DNA from: Bog-756 sp963828385
Lineage (GTDB): Bacteria; Actinomycetota; Acidimicrobiia; Acidimicrobiales; RAAP-2
Length of the DNA: 64,000 nt
Assembly: GCA_963828385.1 (NCBI GenBank)
Contig: CAWHEF010000002.1
Span: forward strand, 1-64,000
Direction: 5' to 3'
The notes under the pieces are model-generated. The model did no database searches, had not been told where the DNA came from, and saw only the letters and a list, made by a program, of their open reading frames with translations. Below are positions 11,143-20,497 of this stretch, piece by piece; the first letter of the stretch is position 1, and the number at the start of each line of letters is the position of its first letter. The translations under genes and the position numbers were made by a program.

Positions 11143-11856
11143 ATGTTCATTTACGGCATCAACCCGGTGCTCGAAGCGCTGCGGGCGAGAGCGTCACCGA
11201 GGTGCGCGTCAGCGAGCGAGCCGGCGAGCGGATCGAGGAGGTGGTTGCGGCTGGCCGGCGGCCGGCGTGCGGATTCCCGTGTGAGCAGCGGATCGATGCT
11301 CGACCGCGCGCGCGCGGCGGCGTGCACCAAGGGGTGATCGCGGAGACTCGAGATCCGAGCGCGCGACTATCGCGATCGAGGAGCTGGCGCCTCGGGCGCC
11401 CCGCTGCTCGTCGTGCTCGACGGGATCGAGGATCCGCACAACGTCGGCGCGATCCTCCGGACGGTGGACGCAGCGGCGGAGACGGCGTGGTGCGGCAGAC
11501 GCGACATGCGGCGCGGCTCGACGGGGCAGTCGGCGAAGGCGTCGGCCGGCGCGCTCGCGCACGTGAAGCATGGCGGAGGTGGTGAACATCGCCCGGGCCA
11601 TCGAAGAACTGAAGGAAGCGGGGATGTTGGACGGTCGGGCTCGCGGGCGAATCGCCGAGAGCGCTACGACGGAGTGGATTTGACCCTGCCAACTGCGATC
11701 GTCGTCGGCGCCGAGGGTGCGGGCCTGCGGCGGCTAGTTCGCGGGATCGGTGCGACCGGCTGGTTCCATTCCGATGCAGGGGCACGTCAGAGTTTGAACG
11801 TGTCCGTGGCAGCGGGTGTGGTCCTGTTCGAGGCGGTGACGGCGGAGGCGGGGTGA
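11143..11856 (+). CDS. rlmB: 23S rRNA 2'-O-methyltransferase, SpoU/TrmH family (frameshifted)
   Basis: The N-terminus MFIYGINPVLEALR is the RlmB-type substrate-binding opening. The SpoU knot motifs follow: LLVVLDGIEDPHNVGAILRT (base 11,405), PTAIVVGAEGAGLRRLV (base 11,690) and SLNVSVAAGVVLFEA. It methylates ribosomal or transfer RNA at a ribose with SAM. The RlmB assignment rests on the N-terminal domain; another TrmH paralogue is possible. Four or more indels interrupt it. Confidence 0.83.
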
Positions 11857-11936
11857 ACGCGCTTGGCAGGATCCAGGCTAAGTAATGCAACTTAACAGTT
11901 TGCGTTTTTGCGCGTTTTCCGCCGTTTAGCACACCG

Positions 11937-11964
11937 TTGCGCAGTGGCACCGACGTGCTATAAT
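11937..11964 (+). promoter_or_regulatory. Sigma-70-type promoter of the tRNA-tuf operon
   Basis: TTGCGC (11,937) and a perfect TATAAT (11,959) are separated by 16 bases and lie 14 bases before the first tRNA. Confidence 0.7.
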
Positions 11965-11978
11965 ACTCTTTTGTCTGG

Positions 11979-12055
11979 GCTGGCGTAGCTCAGTCCGGTA
12001 GAGCAGCTGATTTGTAATCAGCCGGTCGGGGGTTCAAATCCCTTCGCCAGCTCCA
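11979..12055 (+). tRNA. tRNA-Thr(TGT)
   Basis: Acceptor arms GCTGGCG/CGCCAGC pair perfectly. The anticodon stem GCTGA/TCAGC frames a TTTGTAA loop with anticodon TGT. The T loop is TTCAAAT and the 3' CCA is encoded. Confidence 0.95.
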
Positions 12056-12114
12056 AGACGAGTCATCCCGAGTCCGCAAGCGTGACGCAAGCCGGATTCC
12101 ACAAGACGACAGTC

Positions 12115-12202
12115 GGCGAGGTAGCGAAGCGGTCAAACGCAGCAGACTGTAAATCTGTCGGCCCTAGCGCCTTCGAAGGTTCGAGTCCTTCCCTCGCCAC
12201 CA
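12115..12202 (+). tRNA. tRNA-Tyr(GTA)
   Basis: This is a class II tRNA with a long variable arm. Acceptor arms are GGCGAGG and CCTCGCC, the anticodon loop CTGTAAA carries GTA, and the 3' ACCA is encoded. One or two bases in the arms differ from ideal pairing, in keeping with the error-prone left part. Confidence 0.93.
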
Positions 12203-12352
12203 ACCTTCGCCCCGCGCGCTTCGCGTCGAGGGCTTCGGTTGGCAAGCCAAGTCGGCCCTCGAACGGCAGCGCGGTAGGCAAGCCATGGAGGCGGGTTATC
12301 CGCCGAGTGAATGTCAGTAATGAAGGCGGCGGGTTTACCCGCCGTACGTGCA

Positions 12353-12470
12353 GCGAAGCGTTGAAGGTTCGGACGCGAAGCGGGCTTGGCGCGCCGAAGC
12401 GTTGAGTTGTGAAGGTTCGAGACGCGAAGCGGGTTGCCCGCCGAAGCGTTGAAGGTTCGGACGCGAAGGC
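12353..12470. repeat. Three tandem spacer repeats between tRNA-Tyr and tRNA-Gly
   Basis: Three imperfect 31-47 bp copies begin gaagcgttga, continue with aaggttcg and gacgcgaag, and end in gcgggc-type sequence. No ORF of interest lies in 12,203-12,468. Confidence 0.7.
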
Positions 12471-12543
12471 GGGAGTAACTCAGTGGTAGAGTCACAGCCT
12501 TCCAAGCTGTTGGTCGCGGGTTCGATCCCCGTCTCCCGCTCCA
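12469..12543 (+). tRNA. tRNA-Gly(TCC)
   Basis: Acceptor arms GCGGGAG/CTCCCGC pair, the anticodon loop CTTCCAA carries TCC, the T loop is TTCGATC and CCA is encoded. Confidence 0.95.
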
Positions 12544-12688
12544 GTCTTCGCTCGCTGCTCGCGAGCTTCGGTTGGCAGGCCGGCGAAGCGCAGGGCGAGG
12601 CTAGCGGGCGCCTTGCGCGAATCGGCGCGAGCGCGCGGCCGACGTGTCGGCCGTAGCGTCAGTTCAGCAGAGGGACGCAAGCGCGAAG

Positions 12689-12764
12689 GCCGATGTAGCT
12701 CAGTTGGCAGAGCACGTCCTTGGTAAGGACGAGGTCACCAGTTCAATCCTGGTCATCGGCTCCA
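12689..12764 (+). tRNA. tRNA-Thr(GGT)
   Basis: Acceptor arms GCCGATG/CATCGGC pair. The anticodon loop TTGGTAA carries GGT, giving a second Thr isoacceptor. CCA is encoded. Confidence 0.95.
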
Positions 12765-12876
12765 GCCTTCGACCCTGGCAAGCTGTCGGCTGGCAGGCCA
12801 CGGAAAGGCTGTCGCCGAAGCAGCGGAGGGCGAAGACGGACGAAACGCGGCGGCGCACAAAGGGACAGTAACGACA

Positions 12877-14088
<1,212 letters not shown>

Positions 14089-14166
14089 GAGTTTTGTGCG
14101 CAGCAGACGCGCTGTCATGGGAAGTCAGCGCCGCCGGCAGCCCGGTATGCCCGAAGAAGCAGACGT

Positions 14167-14316
14167 ATGCGCGACATCATCGCGCTGGCGTGCACCGAGT
14201 GCAAACGCCGGAACTACAGCACGACCAAGAACAAGAAGAAGACCACGCGAGCGGCTGGAGTTCAGCAAGTTCTGCCGCTTCTGCCGCAAGCACACGGTCA
14301 CAAGGAGACCAAGTAG
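14167..14316 (+). CDS. rpmG: 50S ribosomal protein L33 (frameshifted)
   Basis: MRDIIALACTECKRRNYSTT, a Lys-rich core, FSKFCRFCRKHT and a short Lys-rich end give a ~49-residue L33 with both zinc-type CxxC pairs. One or two indels lie near 14,250 and 14,302. Position between tuf and tRNA-Trp/secE is canonical. Confidence 0.88.
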   Translation: MRDIIALACTECKRRNYSTTKNKKKTTRAAGVQQVLPLLPQAHGHKETK

Positions 14317-14376
14317 CTGCTAGGGTCCGCGTCTCGTTGCCAGACGAGCAGATGCTCGCCAGCGACTCGGAGGTTA

Positions 14377-14452
14377 AGGCCAGTAGCTCAATTGGCAGAG
14401 CACCGGTCTCCAAAACCGGGGGTTGGGGGTTCGATTCCCTCCTGTCCTGCCA
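14377..14452 (+). tRNA. tRNA-Trp(CCA)
   Basis: The D arm, anticodon stem CCGGT/ACCGG with loop CTCCAAA (anticodon CCA), the T loop TTCGATT and encoded CCA are clear. The acceptor has one mismatch (C4-T69), perhaps a base error. Confidence 0.9.
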
Positions 14453-14538
14453 GCTTGCCGACGACCGGGGGCGGCGGCATGCTATCGTCGTTCGCGTCCG
14501 TGCGCAAGTCCTGCACGGAGTGCTCGAGCGCCGCACCG

Positions 14539-14855
14539 GAATGCGGATGGGATGCAGTGATCGACTGCTGCGGCGTGACGCAGGACGCGGACTGCATCGG
14601 GGACTGGCCGCCGAGCATGTCGGAGCGCCTGCACGGGGCTCGGTGGCGGCGTGGGCGCGCCGCCGCTTTCTGTCGGAGGTGCGCAACGAGATGGGCCGCG
14701 TCACCTGGCCGCTCGGCAAAGAGGTCTACGCGACGACGATCGTCGTGATCCTGTTCTCGGTGGTCATCGGGCGTTTACTCTGGCGACCGTCGACCTCGCG
14801 CCTCGAACGCGTGCTCGTCGCCTGGCTCTATCCGCCGGCTCGGAGCGGTCATGAT
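14539..14855 (+). CDS. secE: Preprotein translocase subunit SecE (frameshifted)
   Basis: The conserved SecE core FLSEVRNEMGRVTWPLGKEV is followed by the single membrane helix VYATTIVVILFSVVIG. It is the small essential subunit of the SecYEG channel. Both ends are approximate because of indels near 14,525, 14,770 and 14,820. Its position between tRNA-Trp and nusG is universal in bacteria. Confidence 0.75.
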
Positions 14856-15449
14856 GCTGAGTTCGAGCGAGCAATCATCTCGGCAGCGCAGCACGGCGAC
14901 CCTGACCGATCGACCGACACGCAAGAAGTGGTACATCGTCCACACCTACTCGGGCTTCGAGAACAAGGTGAAGGAGTCGCTCGAGCAGCGGGTCAACGCG
15001 TACGGGCTGCAGGACGAGCATCGGCGAGATCCTGATCCCGACCGAGCAGGTCGTGGAGATGCGCGGCGGCGAGAAGGTGGTCAGCTCGAAGCGGTTTTTC
15101 CCGGGCTACATCCTGGTCGAGATGCACATGTCCGACCACGCCTGGCACGTCGTGAAGAACACGCCGAAGGTCACCGGCTTTGTCGGCGCCGGCGCGAAGC
15201 CGACGCCGCTCAGCGAGCGACGAAGTCGATCGGATCCTCAACCAGGTGACCGAGGCGGCCGAGAAGCCGAAGCCGAAGGTACTAGTTCGAGAAGGGCGAC
15301 CAGGTGCGGATCAACGAAGGGCCGTTCACCAGCTTCAACGGCGTCGTCGACGAGGTCAACCTCGAGCGGAACACGCTCAAGGTGATGGTCACGATCTTCG
15401 GCCGCTCGACGCCGGTCGAACTCGACTTCTTGCAGGTGGAGAAACTTAG
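14851..15449 (+). CDS. nusG: Transcription antitermination factor NusG (frameshifted)
   Basis: Blocks KKWYIVHTYSGFENKVKESL, SSKRFFPGYILVEM, NTPKVTGFVGAG and the KOW segment GDQVRINEGPFTSFNGVV are present. NusG binds RNA polymerase and couples it to Rho or the ribosome. Breaks are near 15,020, 15,220 and 15,285. The TAG near 15,447 is the likely stop. Confidence 0.92.
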
Positions 15450-15539
15450 GTGTCGGCTGCCGGCTGCCGGCCCAGCGTCCAGCAAGCCGGTGCTGAGCCC
15501 GGAAGCCGCCGGAGCGGGAAGCAGACGGCTCGCGAAGTT

Positions 15540-15803
15540 ATGGCGAAGAAAGTACAGGCAATGGTGAAGCTCCAGATTGCCGCCGGCAAGGCGACCCCGG
15601 CGCCGCCGGTCGGGCACCGCGCTCGGTCCCGCACGGCGTCAACATCATGGACTTCTGCAAGAACTTCAACGCGAAGACGGCCAAGGACGAGGGACTGATC
15701 ATCCCGGTCGTCGTCACCGTCTACGCCGACCGGTCGTATACCTTCATCACCAAGACGCCGCCGGCGTCGATTCTGCTGAAGCGCGCCGCCGGATCGCCGA
15801 AGG
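15540..15803 (+). CDS. rplK: 50S ribosomal protein L11, 3'-truncated at contig junction
   Basis: MAKKVQAMVKLQIAAGKATP starts the L11 N-terminal domain, and VNIMDFCKNFNAKT and TPPASILLKRAAG follow. Homology stops at the AAG-I-A-E-G turn near 15,800, with the whole RNA-binding C-terminal domain (about 60 residues) and the expected rplA missing. The abrupt end marks the join to unrelated DNA. Confidence 0.88.
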
Positions 15804-15830
15804 CGGACGGGACTGCGGGGTTCTGGACGA
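15795..15830. other. Probable chimeric assembly junction
   Basis: rplK homology ends here, indel density drops to near zero beyond, and gene content changes to actinobacterial. The exact base cannot be fixed by eye. Confidence 0.75.
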
Positions 15831-15871
15831 AGCCCCTCTTTCCGACTCGGCGTCGCTGATTAGGGCGGCCC

Positions 15872-16048
15872 GTGCTAGCCACACAGGACTTCTACTCGTC
15901 ACCCCTAGGAATCGGCATCTTCCTGGGCGGCGTTCTGCTCGTTCTCATCGTCGGCACGATCCAGCGGAAGCGTGGGCAGCTGCCGTATCAGAGGGCAGAC
16001 CGGGAGCGCAGAGAGCGTGAGCAAAGCGACCAACCGGATTCTGCCTAG
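15872..16048 (+). CDS. Small single-pass membrane protein
   Basis: A GTG-started 58-residue ORF with a short N-terminus, one hydrophobic helix (GIGIFLGGVLLVLIVGTI) and a charged Arg/Glu-rich cytoplasmic tail. The frame is clean. It is the first gene on the actinobacterial side and lies left of attL, so it should be chromosomal. No family is recognised. Codon use and a helix followed by positive charges support a real N-out, C-in protein, but it is short. Confidence 0.5.
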   Translation: MLATQDFYSSPLGIGIFLGGVLLVLIVGTIQRKRGQLPYQRADRERREREQSDQPDSA

Positions 16049-16202
16049 ATCGTCCTCCAGCTACCGCTTACGGGGCCAGGGGTAAATCAGACGGTGGATG
16101 CTTGACACGCCCACATGTGCCGTTCCGAGCGAAGTGACTATCGTGAGCACGGGCGTGGTCTCGACCACTGACCCCCGCTGAAATCCGAAGAGCCAGGAAA
16201 GC

Positions 16203-16248
16203 GTGGTCGGGCTGCCCGGATTTGAACCGGGGACCTCTGCGTCCCGAA
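16203..16248. repeat. attL: 46-bp tRNA-Pro 3'-end duplicate
   Basis: Identical to 35,969-36,014, from just beyond the encoded CCA into the anticodon loop; the two copies diverge immediately afterwards. The remaining 5' half of the tRNA is absent here. Bases 16,249-16,488 hold no gene that I can see apart from the arm-type repeat. Confidence 0.92.
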
Positions 16249-16385
16249 TGTAGATCGGGCGAATTTCCGGGGTGAGCCGGTGCTGGCAGATCGCCGTGAA
16301 GTCCCTACTCAGATGGCAGAAGTGATCTTGACGAGTTGACCAACAATCGCCGGGATTTTCCACGAGTTCCCGTTCGATCGCGCCG

Positions 16386-16401
16386 GAGATCGCGCCAAAT
16401 C
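16386..16401 (+). promoter_or_regulatory. Putative integrase arm-type site, left
   Basis: The 16-mer gagatcgcgccaaatc recurs exactly at 35,887-35,902 in the same orientation. Flanking bases are also similar (cgttcg...cgccg). Confidence 0.5.
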
Positions 16402-16488
16402 TCGCGGCCGTGATCGTGCGGCGTCGGGCTTCTGGAAGGCCGTCTCGAGCGGCGAACCCCGGTCGGCGTGCCCATAGACGATCTGCTA

Positions 16489-16494
16489 TAGGAT
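16489..16494 (+). promoter_or_regulatory. Leaderless -10 element of mntA
   Basis: TAGGAT lies 6 nt before the GTG start at 16,501. Confidence 0.5.
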
Positions 16495-16500
16495 AATGGC

Positions 16501-17028
16501 GTGGCTGATGCCGAAGTGGTCGCCGGAGCAGTGCTGCGTGACGCTCGCAGGCGGGCCCGTTTGTCCCAGACCGATCTCGCCCGGAGGGCGCATGTCGCTC
16601 AGAGCGTGGTCAGTGCGTACGAGTCGGGTCGACGCGAGCCGGCGTTCGCGACGCTGGCCCGGATGGTCGCGGCCACCGGCCACCGGCTCCTGGTCGGGCT
16701 GGAGCCGGACGGCCGGTCACGTCTTGGGTTGCCGGACACGCCCCTCGGTCGCCGGCTCCGGCGGCACCGGTCCGCGCTCCTCGCTGTGGCCGATCGCCAC
16801 GGGGCGAGCAACGTTCGGGTGTTCGGCAGCGTGGCCCGCGGTGAGGACGGTCCAGACAGTGACGTCGACCTCGTTGTGGACCTGGCTCCGGGCACCGGCC
16901 TCGTCGGATGGACGGCCCTCGAGCGGGAGCTCGCTCAGGTGCTCGGGACAGAAGTCGACCTCGCGCCCGCAGACAGCCTCCGATCTTCGGTACGAGCTGC
17001 CGTCGACGCCGAGGCGATCCCGTTGTGA
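16501..17028 (+). CDS. mntA: HTH-MNT antitoxin (MntA-like nucleotidyltransferase)
   Basis: An XRE-type helix-turn-helix occupies residues ~10-65 (LSQTDLARRAHVAQSVVSAYESG). A minimal nucleotidyltransferase follows at ~95-175 with the GSX10DXD signature in GSVARGEDGPDSDVDL. In HepT/MntA systems this enzyme AMPylates the toxin's tyrosine and so neutralises it. The fused HTH suggests it also autoregulates the operon. The 175-residue length fits an HTH-MNT fusion. The GTG start at 16,501 is chosen from the -10 spacing. Its stop overlaps the hepT start by four bases. Confidence 0.85.
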   Translation: MADAEVVAGAVLRDARRRARLSQTDLARRAHVAQSVVSAYESGRREPAFATLARMVAATGHRLLVGLEPDGRSRLGLPDTPLGRRLRRHRSALLAVADRHGASNVRVFGSVARGEDGPDSDVDLVVDLAPGTGLVGWTALERELAQVLGTEVDLAPADSLRSSVRAAVDAEAIPL

Positions 17029-17357
17029 CCCGATCCGATAGAGAGTGGCTGACGGACATCGTGGACGCAGCGGAAGCCGTCCGGAGCCACCTCCAGCGCG
17101 GAAGCTTGGACGACGGACTCGTCTTCGACGCCGTCCGCCTCCGCCTGATTGAGATCGGCGAGGCGGTCAAGCGGATCAGCCCCGACGTCCTCGACGAGGA
17201 GCCTGAGGTTGCCTGGCAGGACGTGGCTGGCATGCGAGACCGTCTGGCCCACCACTACTTCGATACGTCGCACGCCATCGTCCAGGCGACCGTCGATCAC
17301 GACCTACCAGTGCTGCTCGTCGGGGTTGAACGCCTTCTTCGAGATAGTGCGACGTGA
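17025..17357 (+). CDS. hepT: HepT-like HEPN ribonuclease toxin
   Basis: A 110-residue HEPN protein with the catalytic RX4HXY motif in RDRLAHHY (residues ~72-79), the tyrosine that MntA modifies. HepT toxins cleave RNA. The start GTG overlaps the mntA stop (GTGA), so the pair is translationally coupled. The preceding EIGEAVKRIS and FDAVRLRLIEIGE segments are typical of the family. Placement at the left edge of the integrative element suggests an element-stabilising addiction module. Confidence 0.88.
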   Translation: MTRSDREWLTDIVDAAEAVRSHLQRGSLDDGLVFDAVRLRLIEIGEAVKRISPDVLDEEPEVAWQDVAGMRDRLAHHYFDTSHAIVQATVDHDLPVLLVGVERLLRDSAT

Positions 17358-17525
17358 GATCAGGAGCCACCCGAGGTCCGTCTCAGGGTGGTCCCGTTGC
17401 CAGTACTCAAGCTTGGGAACACCACCGAGGCCCATTCGGCGGGCGATGACGAACTGAAACGGCAGGTCAGTGAGTCGGCGGACGATGGCGAACACCGGCG
17501 AATCGACGTGCCATGAATGTGCCAT
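17304..17525 (-). CDS. Hypothetical protein
   Basis: A 73-residue reverse-strand ORF opening MAHSWHVDSPVFAIVRR, overlapping the end of hepT by 54 bases in antisense. No family is recognised and no ribosome site is evident. It may be spurious. The rest of 17,526-17,693 shows no gene. Confidence 0.25.
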   Translation of the reverse strand: MAHSWHVDSPVFAIVRRLTDLPFQFVIARRMGLGGVPKLEYWQRDHPETDLGWLLISRRTISKKAFNPDEQHW

Positions 17526-17693
17526 GGCAGTCACCGAGGCGGCTCGGTGGCGAAAGTTCGCCGGCGCACGCAAAGAGCCACCGGACCGGACCATCGCGGT
17601 CCAGCGTTCGATCGGTCCGGCGTTGTGATCCTCAGCCGTCGCGAGCGAGCTGTACGACCCCCGATCTCATCGAGGCCCCACATCTAGTCAAAC

Positions 17694-18581
17694 TCAGCCT
17701 GAACTCGCCTGCGCCTGTTGGACTGCCTGTGCGGTGATGTCTGCCACTTGGTCCGGAGGCGGTGGCGTCAGTTGGACCGGAGTGCCGAAGCCGGAGAACG
17801 TCATGGACACCGTGGCCTTCCCGCTACCGTTCGTGGCTCCGGCACTGGCGGTAGGGACAGGGAGCTGCTCGCTGACCTGTCGCACCAGTCCGTTGGAGTC
17901 CACCCACACGGTGACGGGAATGGTCGACGTACCCAGGTCCTCTTCCTCCTGGGAGATCGCGTGGCCTGCTTTTGCGCCGTCTCGTGCTGTGGCTTGGGCT
18001 GCCACCTTGGAGAGATTGACCTCGGCCTTGTATTCGGTGGTTGCCACGCCGCCAATGGTTGGCGTGCCGACCTCGGACACGTTGTTGGAGACCGCGCTCA
18101 GATTCGAGAGAGCCTGGGTGGGGTTGTCGGAGTTCAAGGAACTCAGCTGGGAGAAGGACTTGCCCAGCTTGGCTTCGTCCACCTGGTTGAGATCGATGCT
18201 CTCCCATGGCTTGTTGCCCGGGACATTGCTCTGTTGTGCCGGAGGTACCTGGAGGTACTCCACGCCACCGGTTTCGAGGACCTCTACGCTGCCGCCGCTT
18301 GGCGAGTTCACATGGAGGTCATAGGCGTGGTTGGTGAGATCGAGCTGTCCGGTACCGGTCACAGTCGATGCCTCGCTGGAACCGCTGGTGCTCTCCGACT
18401 GGACCGATTCGGTGAGCGACACGTCTGCCGTCTTGGTGTTCAGTGTCTTCGTGTACGCCGTTTCGACGGCGTGCAACGCCCGACCGGAACCGCTGCCTTG
18501 GGTGGCAGTGCTTGACCCACATGCCGCAGCGCCCAGAGCCAAGGAGGCACCGATCAGCATCACTGACGTTGATCGTCGCAT
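17694..18581 (-). CDS. LppX/LprG-like lipoprotein
   Basis: A type II signal peptide opens MRRSTSVMLIGASLALGAAAC, with the lipobox cysteine in GAAAC. A Ser/Thr/Gly-rich mature region follows, then a ~230-residue domain resembling the LppX/LprAFG fold (TADVSLTESV near the front, WVDSNGLVRQV near the end), whose members carry lipids in the actinobacterial envelope. The start was taken at the Met just before the signal peptide rather than 20 codons upstream because a TACGAT hexamer sits 6 nt before it. The family call rests on pattern and size, not on diagnostic residues. Confidence 0.65.
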   Translation of the reverse strand: MRRSTSVMLIGASLALGAAACGSSTATQGSGSGRALHAVETAYTKTLNTKTADVSLTESVQSESTSGSSEASTVTGTGQLDLTNHAYDLHVNSPSGGSVEVLETGGVEYLQVPPAQQSNVPGNKPWESIDLNQVDEAKLGKSFSQLSSLNSDNPTQALSNLSAVSNNVSEVGTPTIGGVATTEYKAEVNLSKVAAQATARDGAKAGHAISQEEEDLGTSTIPVTVWVDSNGLVRQVSEQLPVPTASAGATNGSGKATVSMTFSGFGTPVQLTPPPPDQVADITAQAVQQAQASSG

Positions 18582-18587
18582 GAGGCG

Positions 18588-18593
18588 ATCGTA
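18588..18593 (-). promoter_or_regulatory. Leaderless -10 element of the lipoprotein gene
   Basis: TACGAT on the minus strand, 6 nt before the ATG at 18,581. Confidence 0.5.
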
Positions 18594-18755
18594 CCCAAGG
18601 AATCCGCAGCGAAACGCTGACCTTCGACCGGCTCTCCTCACGCGGCGGACCCAGGCATGACACCGGTTTCAGATCCTTCGACCACGGCTACACCACAGCC
18701 AGCACAGGAGCAGCGGAACCGCTCGCAGCAGAAGGGCCGACACAATAGGCCGGGG

Positions 18756-18761
18756 TAGCCT
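18756..18761 (+). promoter_or_regulatory. Leaderless -10 element of the membrane-protein gene
   Basis: TAGCCT, 8 nt before the ATG at 18,770. Confidence 0.5.
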
Positions 18762-18769
18762 GAGACGCG

Positions 18770-20341
18770 ATGGGGGCGCGTTCGGACGAAATCGACCTCT
18801 CGAACGGTGTGCTCCCTCCTCCGATACGAGGGCTCTTGGTCGTGGGGAGCGTTTTCGTAATCTCTCGGATCCTCTACGCGATCGTCGGGGTGCGCTTCGA
18901 TGCCACCTCCTTACACCCTGGGCCGGCCCAGGATCAGTGGCAGATGCTCGATGTCCAGCTGCTGACCCACCATCTCTTCCACAGCCTCTGGTACCTTCAC
19001 AGCCAGCCTCCCCTGGAGAACCTGTTTTGCGGGATCCTGTTGCACCTGCCACTTGGGTTGCAGCAGCCAGTGGCTGCTGTCGTATTCTGGGTCCTCGGTT
19101 TCCTACTCGCTTGCAGCACCTATCTGCTCCTTTTTGAGCTGAGAGTCCCGCCGGGGATAGCGACGGTCCTGTCGCTGCTCGTGGTGCTCAACCCGGCAAC
19201 CGTCCTCTACGAGAACTGGCTGTCGTGGTCCTACCCGGCCGCCGTTCTGCTCACCGTCGGTGCCTACTGCTCCGCGCGATTCCTGCGCACACATCGCTCG
19301 AGTTGGGGCTTGGGATGCTTTGCCTGCTTCGCCGCGGTTGTGCTCGACGACAGTACCTTCCAATGGCTCTGGTTGGTCGCCGTGTTGGCCGCCATCGTCT
19401 ACTGCATGAGAAGGGCGTGGCGACAGGTCTTGCTCGTGGCGGTCGTACCGCTCGTCCTCGTCGTCGGTTGGTACGCCAAGAATGCCGTGCTGTTCGGGAC
19501 GACGACGACGAGCAGTTGGATCGGCATGAACCTCGCGTCCACGACTATCACATTGGTCCCGAAGTCGCAGCTGCGGACCCTGGTTCGTGACGGGACGTTC
19601 AGCGCTATTGCGGAAGAAGGAGTGTTCAGTCCCGTGAGTTCGTATGTTCCGCGCTTCGTGCACCCCACCAAGACCGGAGTGCGCGCTCTGGATGCCCGCG
19701 TCAAGACGGATGACGCACCCAATTTCAACAATCTCGCCTACCTGGTCGTGTCGAACAAATTTCTCCAAGAAGACCTGCGCTACATCCGGACGGAACCGGG
19801 CGCCTACGCCATGAACGTGGCGTTGAGTGCAGAGCTGTGGTTTGCCCCGGCCGACCAATACCCTCCCTCCGGCCTCTATGGACACAGCTACGCGCATATC
19901 GCGACGTACGCCAAGATCTATGACGCCGGTATCCTCTGGCAGGTTCACGGCACTTCTGACGCCGGGTACCTCGCAACCGCAGGTAGAGCTCCGAGCGCCA
20001 GCGTGCTCTCGTACTCCACCATGGCCGAGTATGCGTTCGGCTTGCTCTTGGCCCCGTTCGTCATCCTACGTCGACGTCGTGACCGGTTCGTTGCCGGCAT
20101 GCTCTCGGTGCTGTGGCTGACCGTGGCCTACAGCTTCGTGACGACTTCTCTGATCTCGCTTGGTGAGAACATGCGATTCCAGTTCGAGCTAGGCAGCCTT
20201 CCCCTTGTTCTCGCCGCCGGGGCCCTGGCTGCGCTCCTGCGAGCCGTCCCCGAACCTCTTCGATCAGCTCAGCAGTCGGGCGGGAGCCTTGGTCGAGTAC
20301 TTCCCGTTGAGGATCGGCTGGGCCACCGGGCGACGGCATAG
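18770..20341 (+). CDS. Polytopic membrane protein, GT-C-like
   Basis: A 523-residue protein with about ten hydrophobic segments (for example residues 22-40, 100-122, 131-160, 205-245 and 430-500) and a large extracytoplasmic loop at ~255-400. The layout resembles GT-C glycosyltransferase-fold or dolichyl-phosphate-mannose-type membrane proteins, but the acidic first-loop motif typical of active enzymes is not clear, so the function is open. It lies divergent from the lipoprotein gene with 188 bases between starts. Cargo of the integrative element. Confidence 0.6.
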   Translation: MGARSDEIDLSNGVLPPPIRGLLVVGSVFVISRILYAIVGVRFDATSLHPGPAQDQWQMLDVQLLTHHLFHSLWYLHSQPPLENLFCGILLHLPLGLQQPVAAVVFWVLGFLLACSTYLLLFELRVPPGIATVLSLLVVLNPATVLYENWLSWSYPAAVLLTVGAYCSARFLRTHRSSWGLGCFACFAAVVLDDSTFQWLWLVAVLAAIVYCMRRAWRQVLLVAVVPLVLVVGWYAKNAVLFGTTTTSSWIGMNLASTTITLVPKSQLRTLVRDGTFSAIAEEGVFSPVSSYVPRFVHPTKTGVRALDARVKTDDAPNFNNLAYLVVSNKFLQEDLRYIRTEPGAYAMNVALSAELWFAPADQYPPSGLYGHSYAHIATYAKIYDAGILWQVHGTSDAGYLATAGRAPSASVLSYSTMAEYAFGLLLAPFVILRRRRDRFVAGMLSVLWLTVAYSFVTTSLISLGENMRFQFELGSLPLVLAAGALAALLRAVPEPLRSAQQSGGSLGRVLPVEDRLGHRATA

Positions 20342-20437
20342 AAACTCCGCGCCAGCAGGTCGTGGCCCGGTATCGCTTGTCGGTTCTCGCCGATAGTCCG
20401 GCTCCATCGGTCGTTCGTGATTCGATGCGATTGCCCG

Positions 20438-20466
20438 TTGACATTGGTGCATCCGAAGTTCAGGGT
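20438..20466 (+). promoter_or_regulatory. Possible promoter upstream of the RHS gene
   Basis: A perfect TTGACA (20,438) is followed 17 bases later by a weak CAGGGT. The nearest start with a good ribosome site is at 20,498. Confidence 0.3.
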
Positions 20467-20497
20467 GGGAGGGGGCAAACAGACCGGAGGTAGGCAC

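Noticed and set aside
16061..16363. A 100-codon reverse-strand ORF over attL
   Set aside because: It runs through the tRNA fragment and has no protein-like features.
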